Below, piece by piece: positions 30,746 through 39,224 of a stretch of 39,574 nucleotides of DNA. The stretch covers positions 1 to 39,574 of the forward strand of contig CAYGYX010000011.1 in assembly GCA_964354255.1 (NCBI GenBank), written 5' to 3'. Below the pieces are notes generated by a model. It was not told the origin of the DNA. It saw only the letters and a program-made list of their open reading frames with translations, and did not search any database. How positions within the stretch are numbered: position 1 is the first letter of the stretch; each line of letters starts with the position of its first letter. The position numbers and the translations under genes are program-made. This DNA comes from VGBK01 sp964354255. Lineage in GTDB: Bacteria; Actinomycetota; Acidimicrobiia; Spongiisociales; UBA11373.

Positions 30746-30759
30746 CTCGGCGCGCCGAG
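30746..30759. promoter_or_regulatory. 14-base perfect palindrome between trkA and nhaA
   Basis: CTCGGCG-CGCCGAG is self-complementary over all 14 bases and lies near the middle of the 62-base divergent intergenic region. It could be an operator shared by the K+ uptake and Na+/H+ antiport units. Because it is all but two bases G or C, chance is less surprising than for an AT-rich palindrome. No clear -35/-10 pair is seen on either strand. Confidence 0.4.
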
Positions 30760-30783
30760 TGACGGCCCCATTACCCTTCCGGC

Positions 30784-32151
30784 GTGGCCGACGACCGCCT
30801 CCACAGCACCCGGCTGCATTCGGACCGTTTCTTCCCGGCGCGCTTCTTGCGCCCGGTGCAGCGTTTCCTACAAGTGGAGGCCGCCGGCGGCATCGCTCTG
30901 CTGGTGATGGCCGTCGTCGCCCTCGTCTGGGCCAATACCCCCTTTGGGGAAACCTACGGCACGTTCTGGGCGACGGACTTCCGGGTGACGCTCGGGCCGG
31001 TGCACCTCGAGCTGACCTTCCAGGAGGCAGTCAACGACGGCCTCATGGTCCTCTTCTTCTTCGTGATCGGCCTGGAGATCAAGCGCGAACTGGTGCGCGG
31101 CGACCTGCGGGACGCTCGCATCGCGGCCCTGCCGGTGCTGGCCGCGATCGGCGGGGTGGTGGCACCGGCGGCCATCTACCTCGCCTTCAACGCCGGGGGG
31201 CCGGGCGGTCATGGGTGGGCGGTGCCGGTGGCCACCGACATCGCCTTCTCGGTCGGCCTGCTCTCGCTGGTCGGGCGCCGGGTGCCGCTGGGAGCCAGGC
31301 TCTTCCTGCTCACCCTGGCGGTGGCGGACGACATCGGTGGCATAGTCGTCATCGCCGTCTTCTACTCGCAGGGCATCGACTTCGGATGGCTGGGGGCTGC
31401 CGCCGCTGGCCTGGCGGTCATATGGGTGGCCAACCGGGTGGGCATCCGCGCCCTCCCCTTCTACGGCCTGCTGGCCTTCGGTACCTGGCTGTGCCTGCTC
31501 GAGTCGGGGGTGCACGCTGCCCTGGCCGGGGTGGCCTTCGCCGCCCTCACCCCGGCCCACTCGTACTACTCGGATGCCGAGTACCGGCAGCGGGCGCAGG
31601 CCGTGCTCGCCGGCTACGACCGCGAGGCGACCGCCCCGCACGGCGAGGAGCGGTTGGACGAGAACGCCCTCGCCCTGGTGGCGGTCGCCCGGGAGTCGGT
31701 GCCCCCCCTGGACCGACTGGAGCGGGCCCTCCTCCCCTGGAGCTCCTTCGTGGTGGCCCCCATCTTCGCCCTCGCCAACTCGGGGGTGCGCTTCGCCGGC
31801 CTGGACCTGGCCGAGGCCGCCACCCACCCGGTCACCCTGGGCGTGGCCGTCGGGCTCGTCGCCGGGAAGATGCTGGGCATCCCCGCCTTCACCTGGCTGG
31901 CGGTGCGCCTGGGCTGGGGGCGCCTGCCCCGGGCGACCGGCTGGCGGCACGTGCTCGGCCTCTCGGCAGTGGCCGGCATCGGGTTCACCGTCTCCCTGTT
32001 CGTGGCCGCCATCGCCTTCACCGACCCGGACCTGGCGAACCGGGCCAAGTTGGGGATCTTCGCCGGGTCGCTGGCGGCCGGGCTGGTGGGCTACCTGATG
32101 CTGCGCTCCCTGCCCGTCCGGACGGACGCGGCGCTGGCTGAGGACGCCTGA
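30784..32151 (+). CDS. nhaA: Na+/H+ antiporter NhaA
   Basis: A 455-residue antiporter. The ion-binding aspartates are present: VATDIAFSVG (Asp152, matching Asp133 of E. coli) and LAVADDIGGI (Asp182, Asp183, matching Asp163 and Asp164). The N-terminal FLQVEAAGGIALLVMAVVALVWAN and FFFVIGLEIKREL segments are typical, as is the C-terminal GIGFTVSLFVAAIAF. A charged loop of about 60 residues (about 259-315, SYYSDAEYRQRAQ to PPLDRLE) is longer than in E. coli. The start is GTG 30784. It is divergent from the trk operon, giving an ion-homeostasis cluster. Confidence 0.93.
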   Translation: MADDRLHSTRLHSDRFFPARFLRPVQRFLQVEAAGGIALLVMAVVALVWANTPFGETYGTFWATDFRVTLGPVHLELTFQEAVNDGLMVLFFFVIGLEIKRELVRGDLRDARIAALPVLAAIGGVVAPAAIYLAFNAGGPGGHGWAVPVATDIAFSVGLLSLVGRRVPLGARLFLLTLAVADDIGGIVVIAVFYSQGIDFGWLGAAAAGLAVIWVANRVGIRALPFYGLLAFGTWLCLLESGVHAALAGVAFAALTPAHSYYSDAEYRQRAQAVLAGYDREATAPHGEERLDENALALVAVARESVPPLDRLERALLPWSSFVVAPIFALANSGVRFAGLDLAEAATHPVTLGVAVGLVAGKMLGIPAFTWLAVRLGWGRLPRATGWRHVLGLSAVAGIGFTVSLFVAAIAFTDPDLANRAKLGIFAGSLAAGLVGYLMLRSLPVRTDAALAEDA

Positions 32152-32197
32152 GGGCCCTCCCCGGCAGCCGCGCGGCCCGGGGCTAGAGTCCGCGACC

Positions 32198-33466
32198 GTG
32201 CCCAGACGCTCGATCGCCATCGCCGGAGCCGTCGCCGCCACGCTCGTCGTGGCCGCCGTCGGCGGCCTGCTGCTCTTCGGGGGATCGGAGGAAGGTGCCT
32301 CCACCTCCATCACCCAGGCCGCCTCCACCAGCACCAGCACCAGCGCAGCCACTACCACCACGGCTCCGGGTACCACCTCAAGCACGACCACCCTCCCGCC
32401 GGGCGTGCCCATCACCCTTACCCTCGAGGGGAGCGGCGAGCTACAGACGGCCGCCGAGGACTTCTACGCCTGGCTCGGCGATCCCTACCGCGTCGACCCG
32501 CCGCCGATGGCGGACGGCCTGGCCGCCTTCCTCGCGGAGGTCGAGTCGGATGAGGGCTTCTACCTCGACGGGCAGCTCACCACCGCCGAACTGGACGAGG
32601 GCGGGGAAGTGGCGGTGATCACCGCCGAGGAGGACGTGCTGCTCGCCGTCGACGACGGAGAGGGTTGGCGCATCGTCGGCGCCAAGCTGCCCAGCCTGGG
32701 CCTGGGGGCCTGGTACGGCGACCCGATCCGCTTCGTGATGATCATCGGCACCGACGCCCGCCCCGGCTACATCGAGCGGGTGTTTCGCGGCGACAGCCTG
32801 CACGTGCTGTCCTCCAATATCGGCGAAGGGGCCGGAGGAGTACTCGGCATCCCCCGCGACAGCTACGTGGACACCCCCTACGGGTGGAAGGACAAGCTGA
32901 GCAGCGTTAACGCCCGCGCCAACTCCGAGGCGGTGGTCGACATCGTCCGCGGCCTGAGCGGCCTGCCGGTGGAGGGCTACCTGGTCACCGGCTTCGCCAG
33001 CTTCACCGGCCTGGTCGACAACTTCGGCGGGGTGGTGGTAGACGTCCCCTTCGCCATGGCCGACCCCAAGTCCCAGGCCTTCCTCAGCGCCGGGGAGCAG
33101 GTCCTGTGGGGAGCCAACGCCCTGGCCTTCTCCCGCAACCGCTCCATCTGGGGCAGCGACTTCACCCGCTCGTATCACCAGGGGCTAGTCATGCTCGGTG
33201 CCCTCGACAAGGCCCAGGCAGCCGGCATCCTGCAGCTGCCCAACCTGCTCCGGCTCCTCTGCGAGTACACCTGGACCGACCTGTCGGCCGAGGACCTGCT
33301 GACGCTGGCCGCCGGCGCTTTCGAGATCGACCCGGCCGAGGTTGGCAACACCGTGCTCCCCGGCACGATCCAGATGATCAGCGGTGCCAGCGTGGTCGTC
33401 CTCGACCCCGCAGCCGAGGAGATCTACCGCGACCTCGACGACGGGATCCTCACCCCGAGCGAGTGA
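32198..33466 (+). CDS. LytR-CpsA-Psr (LCP) family protein
   Basis: A 422-residue protein with one N-terminal membrane segment (about 6-27) and a Ser/Thr-rich linker (about 33-68), then a domain of about 90 residues and the LCP fold. Recognisable elements are IIGTDARPG, FRGDSLHVLSSN, LGIPRDSYVDTP, KLSSVNARAN, FTGLVDNFGGVVVDVP and LAFSRNR---GSDFTRSYHQ, with arginines that bind the polyprenyl pyrophosphate. LCP enzymes attach glycopolymers to peptidoglycan outside the cell. The RGDS in place of the more common RSD is a small deviation. The start is GTG 32198. Its end overlaps the convergent P-type ATPase gene by 17 bases. Confidence 0.85.
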   Translation: MPRRSIAIAGAVAATLVVAAVGGLLLFGGSEEGASTSITQAASTSTSTSAATTTTAPGTTSSTTTLPPGVPITLTLEGSGELQTAAEDFYAWLGDPYRVDPPPMADGLAAFLAEVESDEGFYLDGQLTTAELDEGGEVAVITAEEDVLLAVDDGEGWRIVGAKLPSLGLGAWYGDPIRFVMIIGTDARPGYIERVFRGDSLHVLSSNIGEGAGGVLGIPRDSYVDTPYGWKDKLSSVNARANSEAVVDIVRGLSGLPVEGYLVTGFASFTGLVDNFGGVVVDVPFAMADPKSQAFLSAGEQVLWGANALAFSRNRSIWGSDFTRSYHQGLVMLGALDKAQAAGILQLPNLLRLLCEYTWTDLSAEDLLTLAAGAFEIDPAEVGNTVLPGTIQMISGASVVVLDPAAEEIYRDLDDGILTPSE

Positions 33467-36095
33467 GCCACGCCCGCTTCCCCGCCGCCAGGCGGTTGAG
33501 GGTGTTGGTGGTCAGGAACGAGAAAGCGGTTAGGCCGATCACCAACCCCCACGCCGCGGCCGGTAGGGCCGCCGTGTCGAAGAGGGTCTGGCCGATGGGG
33601 GCGTAGACCACCGCCACCTGCAGCAGCAGTGACCCCAGCACCCCGAGGCCGAGCAGCGGGTTGCGGCCGGGGCCTTCCGCCCACCGCCCGGTGAGGCGGG
33701 ACCGGGTCGAGAAGGCGTGGGCCAGCTGGGCCACCACCACGGTGACGAAGACGATGGTGCGCACCACGGTCCACTCGTACCCGAGGGCGTAGTGCCCGAT
33801 CACCAGGGCCCCCAGGGCGGCCACGGTGAGCACGCTGCCGTGGCGGAGCAGCAGCAGCTGCTGGCGCCCGCTCAGGATGTCGCGGCTGCGGTCGGGAGGC
33901 CCGAGCATCACGTTGGGCGCTGGCGGGTCCATGCCCAGTGCCAGGGCCGGCAGGCCGTCGGTGACCAGGTTCACCCACAGCAGCTGGACCGCCAGCAGGG
34001 GATCTCCCAGGGCCCCAAAGACCAGGAACCCGAGGAACATCACCAACACCTCGCTGAGGTTGCAGGAGAGCAGGAAGTACACCACGGTCTTCAGGTTGGC
34101 GAAGATCCCCCGCCCCTCCCGCACCGCCGAGACGATGCTGGCGAAGTTGTCGTCGGTGAGCACCATGTCGGCGGCGTCTTTGGCCACGTCGGTGCCGCTG
34201 CCCATGGCCACCCCGATGTCGGCGGCGTGCAGGGCGGGGGCGTCGTTGACCCCGTCGCCGGTCATGGCCACGATCTCCCCCCGCTGTTGCCAGGCCTCGA
34301 CGATCTTCACCTTGTCGAGGGGGTCGATGCGTGAGTAGACCCGGTAGCGCTCCACTTCGGCCGCCAGCTCCTCGGCCGTCATCTCCCGGAGGCGCTCCCC
34401 GGGCAGAACCTCGTCGGCGGGCCCGAGGATGCCCACTTCAGTGGCGACGGCCCGGGCGGTGACCTCGTGGTCGCCGGTGACCATGACCACCGTGATGCCG
34501 GCCCGCTGCGCCTCGGCCACCGCCGGGCCGGCCTCCGGCCGAACGGCATCGCTCATCCCCACCACGGCGATCAGGATGAGGTCGCTCTCGACCTCCTCGG
34601 TCTCGGACGGCAGGTCGGACTCCTCCCGGTAGGCCAGCGCCAGGGTGCGCAGCCCTCCTCGCGCCAGACGGGCCGCCTCCGCCAGCACCGCCGTCCGTCG
34701 GGCAGCGTCGAAGGGCAGGGAGCCCTCGGCACCCTCGACCGCCCGGCAGCGATCCACCAGCAGCTCGGGAGCCCCCTTCACCGCCGCCAGCCGCCCCCCG
34801 GGCACCTCATGGATGGTGCTCATGCGCTTGCGGCGCGAGTCGAAGGCGAACTCGTCGACCCGGGGGTAGCGAGCCCGGATCTCACCGGCGTCGGCCCCCA
34901 GGTCGGCCACCGCCATGAGCAGGGCCACCTCAGTGGGGTCGCCCAGGTAGCCGCCGGCGGTGGCCCGGGAGTCGTTGCACAAGGAAGCCACCTCGACGAA
35001 GCGGCGCACCCGCCGATCCTCGGTGGGTAGTTCCGCCGGCGAGCCGCTTCGGCCCTCCAGCACCACCTGCTGCACCCGTATCTCGTTGCGGGTGAGGGTG
35101 CCGGTCTTGTCGGTGCAGATAACCGTGGCCGCTCCCAGCGACTCGACCGCGGCGAGGCGGCGCACGATGGCGTTGCGGTCGGCCATGCGCTGCACCCCGC
35201 CGGAGAGGGTGATGGTCACCACCGCCGGCAGGCCCTCCGGGATGGCGGCCACCGCCAGGGCCACCGCGGTGAGGAACATCGCCTCGGCCGGCTTGCCGCG
35301 CAGCAGCCCAGTGAGGAAGATCAGGCCGGCCGCGCCCAGGCAGATGATGGCCAGGCGCCGGCCCACCCGGGTCAACTCGACCTTCAGAGGCGCCGGGGCC
35401 TCCTCCTGGGTGAGCACCTCGGCCAGGCGCCCCACCTCGGTGGCGCTCCCGGTGGCGGTCACAATCGCCCGTCCCCGGCCGGCTGCCACCGAGGTGCCCG
35501 AGAACAACATGGAGCGGCGATCCCCCAGGGAGACCCCCTCCTCAACCGGGGCGACCTGCTTGGAGGAAGGGAACGACTCGCCGGTTAGAGCCGACTCCTC
35601 GGCCTCCAGGCGCACCGCGCTGATGAGACGGGCATCGGCGGCGATCCGATCCCCGGCTTCCAGTACCAGCAGATCGCCGGGGACCACCTCGGCGGTGGGC
35701 ACCCGCCGCTCCCCGCCGTCGCGCACCACCACCGCCTCCGGCGCCGACATCTCCTTGAGCCGGGCCAGGGCGTTCTCCGCCCGCGCCTCCTGCACGAAGC
35801 CGAGCACCGTGTTGAGGACCACGATCGCCAGGATCACCCCGGCGTCGATCCACTCATCAAGGAGTAGACCGCTCACCAGGGCGGCCACGACGAGGATCCA
35901 GATGAGCACGTCGGTGAACTGGTGGGCGAGGATGGAGAGGCGGCCGGGCCCGCCCTCCTCCCCGATGGCGTTGGGACCCACCTCGGCCAGGCGGCGGGCG
36001 GTCTCGGCCGAGGTCAGGCCGGCGTGCGGGTCGCCTCCGAGGGCGGCGACGACCTCATCGACGGGAAGGGAATGCCAGGGGCGCACCGGGTTCAT
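33450..36095 (-). CDS. Type II P-type cation-transporting ATPase (Ca2+-like)
   Basis: An 881-residue pump. Motifs in order: N-terminal cation-ATPase domain (GLTSAETARRLAEVGPNAI), actuator loop LTGES, the membrane motif AIPEGLPAVVT (Pro-Glu-Gly-Leu, as in Ca2+-ATPases), phosphorylation site ICTDKTGTLT, nucleotide-domain KGAPE, and the hinge MTGDGVNDAPAL. Ten membrane segments are expected, with the last six after VYFLLSCNLSEVLVMFLG and VNLVTDGLPALALG. The overall match is to SERCA/PMR1-like bacterial pumps, but a Mn2+ or Na+/K+ specificity cannot be excluded. The ATG at 36095 is preceded only by GTAGG, a poor ribosome binding site. The frame continues open far upstream, where it is antisense to the CoA-transferase gene and not coding. 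Confidence 0.92.
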   Translation of the reverse strand: MNPVRPWHSLPVDEVVAALGGDPHAGLTSAETARRLAEVGPNAIGEEGGPGRLSILAHQFTDVLIWILVVAALVSGLLLDEWIDAGVILAIVVLNTVLGFVQEARAENALARLKEMSAPEAVVVRDGGERRVPTAEVVPGDLLVLEAGDRIAADARLISAVRLEAEESALTGESFPSSKQVAPVEEGVSLGDRRSMLFSGTSVAAGRGRAIVTATGSATEVGRLAEVLTQEEAPAPLKVELTRVGRRLAIICLGAAGLIFLTGLLRGKPAEAMFLTAVALAVAAIPEGLPAVVTITLSGGVQRMADRNAIVRRLAAVESLGAATVICTDKTGTLTRNEIRVQQVVLEGRSGSPAELPTEDRRVRRFVEVASLCNDSRATAGGYLGDPTEVALLMAVADLGADAGEIRARYPRVDEFAFDSRRKRMSTIHEVPGGRLAAVKGAPELLVDRCRAVEGAEGSLPFDAARRTAVLAEAARLARGGLRTLALAYREESDLPSETEEVESDLILIAVVGMSDAVRPEAGPAVAEAQRAGITVVMVTGDHEVTARAVATEVGILGPADEVLPGERLREMTAEELAAEVERYRVYSRIDPLDKVKIVEAWQQRGEIVAMTGDGVNDAPALHAADIGVAMGSGTDVAKDAADMVLTDDNFASIVSAVREGRGIFANLKTVVYFLLSCNLSEVLVMFLGFLVFGALGDPLLAVQLLWVNLVTDGLPALALGMDPPAPNVMLGPPDRSRDILSGRQQLLLLRHGSVLTVAALGALVIGHYALGYEWTVVRTIVFVTVVVAQLAHAFSTRSRLTGRWAEGPGRNPLLGLGVLGSLLLQVAVVYAPIGQTLFDTAALPAAAWGLVIGLTAFSFLTTNTLNRLAAGKRAWLTRSG

Positions 36096-36194
36096 CCTAC
36101 GAGGGCAGCCGGCAGCCTCGGTAATCGTGCGGCGCCGATGCCCCCTGCCTTTCTGCCTGGCAACATAGCGGCGGCACACGAAGGGAGACCGGGA

Positions 36195-37214
36195 GTGGAT
36201 GTCCTGGCGGAGGGCCACGGCGAGCTGCTCGGGTGGCACGACCCCGACGAGCAGCGGGCCTGGGTGCGGGAGAACAAGCCCCGCGACCTGCACGACAAGC
36301 GGATGAGCATCGCCGAGGCGGTGCGGCGCTTCGTGCCCGACGGAGCGGTGCTGGCCATGGGGGGCTTCGGCCACGTCCGGGTCTCGATGGCGGCGGTGTA
36401 CGAGATCATCCGCCAGGGCAAGCGGCGCCTGGCCTTGCTGGGCAAGACCGCCGTCCACGATGCCGACCTGCTCATCGGCTCCGGCTGCGTGGACCGGGTC
36501 GAGGTGGCCTACACCTTCGGGCACGAGCTGCGCGGCCTGTCGCCTGCTTCCCGGCGGGCGGCGGAGTCCGGGGCCTGCCGGGTGGTGGGCGAGGTGTCGA
36601 ACGCCGTCTTCCAGTGGCGCTTCCTGGCGGCGATGATGGGCGTCCCCTTCCTCCCCGCCCGCAACCTGCTGGGCACCGACACCCTGGAGCACAGCCCGGC
36701 CAAGGTGGTGGCCGACCCGTTCACCGGGCGGCCCATCTGCCTGCTGCCGGCCTGCTACCCCGACGTGGCGTTCATCCACGTGCCCCGCTGCGACCCCTTC
36801 GGGAACGCCCAGATCGACGGCACCCTGATCGAGGACTTCGAGCTGGCCCGGGCCGCCCGCCGCCTGGTGGTCACCACCGAGGAGATCATCCCCGAGGAGA
36901 AGATCCGGGAGCAGCCCTGGCACACGACCATCCCCTTCTTCCTGGTCGACGCGGTGGTCGAGGTCCCCTTCGGCAGCCATCCCTGCCAGATGCCGCTGCT
37001 CTACTTCTTCGACGAGGAGCACATCGGGGAGTGGCTGGCGATGTCCCGCTCACCGGAGGGGACCGAGGAGTACCTCGACCGCTACGTGCACGGGGTGGCC
37101 GACTTCGCCGCCTACCTGGAGCTGGTGGGCGGGCCGGAGCGCATGGCGCACCTGGCCGACGTGGAGCACCTGCGGGCCCCGATGACCGCCCCCTGGCTGG
37201 AGAGGAAGAGGTAG
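36195..37214 (+). CDS. CoA-transferase subunit A (glutaconate CoA-transferase type)
   Basis: A 339-residue class I CoA-transferase alpha subunit. The MSIAEAVRRFVPDGAVLAMGGFGHVRVSMA segment is the family's N-terminal G-x-G loop. Later motifs include LLPACYPDVAFIHVPRCDPFGNAQIDG and ARAARRLVVTTEEIIPEE, followed by PFGSHPCQMP. I chose GTG 36195 because AAGGGAG lies seven bases before it; an ATG at 36138 would add 19 residues but has no site. The acid transferred is unknown: glutaconate, a sterol-ring fragment (IpdAB-like) and other dicarboxylates are all possible. It is followed after three bases by subunit B. Confidence 0.87.
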   Translation: MDVLAEGHGELLGWHDPDEQRAWVRENKPRDLHDKRMSIAEAVRRFVPDGAVLAMGGFGHVRVSMAAVYEIIRQGKRRLALLGKTAVHDADLLIGSGCVDRVEVAYTFGHELRGLSPASRRAAESGACRVVGEVSNAVFQWRFLAAMMGVPFLPARNLLGTDTLEHSPAKVVADPFTGRPICLLPACYPDVAFIHVPRCDPFGNAQIDGTLIEDFELARAARRLVVTTEEIIPEEKIREQPWHTTIPFFLVDAVVEVPFGSHPCQMPLLYFFDEEHIGEWLAMSRSPEGTEEYLDRYVHGVADFAAYLELVGGPERMAHLADVEHLRAPMTAPWLERKR

Positions 37215-37217
37215 GCG

Positions 37218-37985
37218 ATGGCACCCGACTACTCACCCACCGAGATGATGGCGGTGATCGCCGCCCGCACCCTGGAGGACGGCCGCTCGGTGTTCGTGGG
37301 CACCGGCCTCCCCATGATCGCCGCCATGCTCGCCCAGCGCACCCACGCCCCCAACCTGCTGATCGTGTTCGAGGCCGGGGGCATCGGTCCCCGCGTGCCC
37401 ACGCTGCCCATCTCGGTGGGGGACTCGCGCACCTTCTACCAGGCGGTGGCCGCCTCGAGCATGCACGAGGTGATGTCGCTCTCCCAGGCCGGCTACCTGG
37501 ACTACGGGTTCCTGGGGGCGGCGGCCATCGACCGCTACGGGAACATCAACACCACCGTCATCGGCGACTACGCCGCCCCCAAGGCGCGGCTCCCGGGCAG
37601 CGGCGGGGCCAACGACGTCGGCTCGTTCTGCTGGCAGACGATCGTGATCATGCGCCAGGAGAAGCGGCGTTTCGCCGCCAAGGTCGACTTCCTCACCACC
37701 CCCGGCTACCTCACCGGTCCCGGGGCACGGGAGGCAGCCGGACTCCCCGCCGGGTCGGGGCCCTACCGGGTGATCACCCAGCTGGGGGTCTACGGCTTCG
37801 AAGAGAGCTCCAAGCGCTTGCAGCTGCTCGCCGTCCACCCGGGGATCACCGTCGAGGGAGTGCAGGCGGAGAGCGAGTTCGAGATCCTCCTTGCCGCCGA
37901 GGTGGGCACCAGCCTCCCCCCCACCGCCGAGGAGCGCGCCCTGCTGCACGAGATCGACCCGATGGGCATGGCGGTCGGGAGGTAG
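37218..37985 (+). CDS. CoA-transferase subunit B (glutaconate CoA-transferase type)
   Basis: A 255-residue beta subunit. The likely catalytic glutamate is Glu52 in LIVFEAGGIGPR, close to Glu54 of the Acidaminococcus enzyme. Other family segments are VFVGTGLPMIAAMLAQR, GFLGAAAIDRYGNINTTVIG, RLPGSGGANDVGSFC and VDFLTTPGYLTGPGAREAAGL. It forms a heteromer with subunit A from the same transcript (ATG four bases after the stop, RBS GAGGAAGAGG). No acyl-CoA dehydrogenase or hydratase lies beside the pair, so the pathway is open. Confidence 0.88.
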   Translation: MAPDYSPTEMMAVIAARTLEDGRSVFVGTGLPMIAAMLAQRTHAPNLLIVFEAGGIGPRVPTLPISVGDSRTFYQAVAASSMHEVMSLSQAGYLDYGFLGAAAIDRYGNINTTVIGDYAAPKARLPGSGGANDVGSFCWQTIVIMRQEKRRFAAKVDFLTTPGYLTGPGAREAAGLPAGSGPYRVITQLGVYGFEESSKRLQLLAVHPGITVEGVQAESEFEILLAAEVGTSLPPTAEERALLHEIDPMGMAVGR

Positions 37986-38005
37986 CGGGCACACGGGGAG
38001 GGCGC

Positions 38006-38104
38006 TCACTCCCGGCGGGGGTAGGGAGCGTGGTGGTGGGCGAGGTGGTGGTGGCGCCGGCAGAGGAGCCGGAGGTTGCCGAGAAGTCGATAGTCACACC
38101 GCTC
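38006..38104 (-). pseudogene. C-terminal remnant resembling an HNH endonuclease
   Basis: On the minus strand a frame reads CDYRLLGNLRLLCRRHHHL, then AHHHAPYPRRE and stop. The NLRLLCRRHHHLAHH pattern is that of the last part of an HNH nuclease (zinc cysteine plus the final His). Upstream the frame gives no recognisable HNH head. It is probably a broken gene end. The matching head type is seen at the right edge of the window, about 1.4 kb away, but whether both come from one gene is unknown. Confidence 0.45.
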
Positions 38105-38236
38105 TCGGCAACCTGACCTCAACACCCCCATCGCAGCGTACAGAGCCACCAGCCCGGCCTTGCTGGGACCAAGGGCGGTTCACCCCGACCAGTCCCGGAA
38201 GGCGGGGGAACTCCAGGAGTCGCCCGACATCCGGAC

Positions 38237-38591
38237 GTGGCCACATCACATCAGGCGGCGGCTCGTGTCACTGCCTGGCTGCGAATGGGTGGCAGCTTCT
38301 GTGGGCTGGCAATCCGGACCGCACTGACCGAGGCCACCGAGGGCATTGCCTGGCAGGTGCCGGCCCTCCGCGTCCGCGGCCGCTGGCTGGTGGGGTACGC
38401 CGCCTTCAGGACCACTGCAGTTCCTTCCCCATGAGCGCTGTGGTGGTGGGGCATTCGCCGGCGACCTGGCGCTCTTCAAGACGACGAAGGGCTCGGCCTA
38501 CTTGACCGTCGGCCGGCCTCTCCCCGCGGCGCTGGTGACAAAGATGGTCAGCGCACGGCTTGCCGAAGCGGAGGCCAGGAAGGGGCGATGA
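38237..38591 (+). pseudogene. DUF1801 (YdhG-like) pseudogene with two frameshifts
   Basis: Three successive frames together resemble one DUF1801 protein. The first frame gives LTEATEGIAWQVPALRVRG and then RWLVGYAAF, the second gives DHCSSFPMSAVVV, and the third gives AFAGDLALFKTTKGSAYLTV and then GRPLPAALVTKMVSARLAEAEARKGR before a TGA at 38589-38591. The shifts fall near 38410 and 38450. The normal N-terminal helices (about 20 residues) are missing. DUF1801 proteins are small and cytoplasmic, some annotated as iron chaperones. The nearby debris supports true decay, but single-base assembly errors could also produce it. Confidence 0.7.
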
Positions 38592-38608
38592 GGGCGACGG
38601 CGCGGTCC

Positions 38609-39136
38609 TCAGCCGGAGGGCTGCTCCACCGGCGGGAAGGGAGAACTTGGCGGAGTGGGGTAGGGGCCGTGCTCGCCGGCCTCGGCCTCCCAGTCGAAGG
38701 TCCCCAGTTCGCACATGCCGTTCGGGTCGTGAACGGTGAACCTGGTGAGCGCGCCGCCCTCGCCCCACGGGTAGCTGATGGTGACCGTGCCCCGGGCTGT
38801 GTCTGCCGAGATGAATGACCCGGAGACAGATCCCACCCCGGAGGCGTCGAAGCTGAACCGTCCTTGGGTGATGGGGGCCATCACCCTCTGTATGTACTCG
38901 GAACGCTCGGCGCTGAGGGCGGCGCACTCGAGGTCGTCGATGTCGAGGAGGATGTAGTCGATGCGGGTGCCGTCTTCGGAGACGTCGAAGGAGAGCAGGG
39001 CCCGCGACGCCTGGGTAGCCGGGACCGGGAGGGTGGCGGAGTAGCGGGCACCCGGGACGGGTAGCACGACGCCTCCCCCGCAGCTCGTCAGGAGGAGCGC
39101 CACCACCAGGAGCCATCTCACTCGTGTCCGGGGCAT
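38609..39136 (-). CDS. Putative lipoprotein of unknown function
   Basis: A 175-residue protein with a lipoprotein signal: basic start (MPRTRVRW), hydrophobic core (LLVVALLL) and lipobox LTSC with Cys19. The mature part is strand-rich (ASRALLSFDVSEDGTRIDYI; GRFSFDASGVGSVSGSFIS) and resembles small extracytoplasmic beta proteins. The C-terminus is Pro-rich (PYPTPPSSPFPPVEQP). The ATG at 39136 has GAGG seven bases upstream; an earlier in-frame ATG at 39163 would spoil the signal. It is the only apparently intact gene in the right-hand debris region. Family unknown. Confidence 0.7.
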   Translation of the reverse strand: MPRTRVRWLLVVALLLTSCGGGVVLPVPGARYSATLPVPATQASRALLSFDVSEDGTRIDYILLDIDDLECAALSAERSEYIQRVMAPITQGRFSFDASGVGSVSGSFISADTARGTVTISYPWGEGGALTRFTVHDPNGMCELGTFDWEAEAGEHGPYPTPPSSPFPPVEQPSG

Positions 39137-39224
39137 GCTGCGCCTCGCACCGGCAGCGTACACGTTCGCTCAGATGGAGAGCGGGTCCAGGTGGCGGCAA
39201 AGCCGGGCGGGCTGCCCGGCTCTC

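Noticed and set aside
32310..32400. Short ACC/AGC-rich tandem-like repeat in the LCP gene
   Set aside because: It encodes the Ser/Thr-rich linker between the membrane anchor and the outer domain and needs no separate explanation.
36138..36194. Earlier ATG start (36138) for CoA-transferase subunit A
   Set aside because: There is no ribosome binding site before it, while GTG 36195 has AAGGGAG at seven bases and the extra residues do not resemble the family.
36096..37022. N-terminal extension of the P-type ATPase frame by about 300 residues
   Set aside because: The added part runs antisense through the CoA-transferase A gene and lacks ATPase features. The family's N-terminal domain begins just after the ATG at 36095.
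38237..38591. Programmed frameshifting in the DUF1801 gene
   Set aside because: Two shifts are needed, no slippery heptamer is seen at either place, and the N-terminal helices are also missing, so decay or sequence error is simpler.
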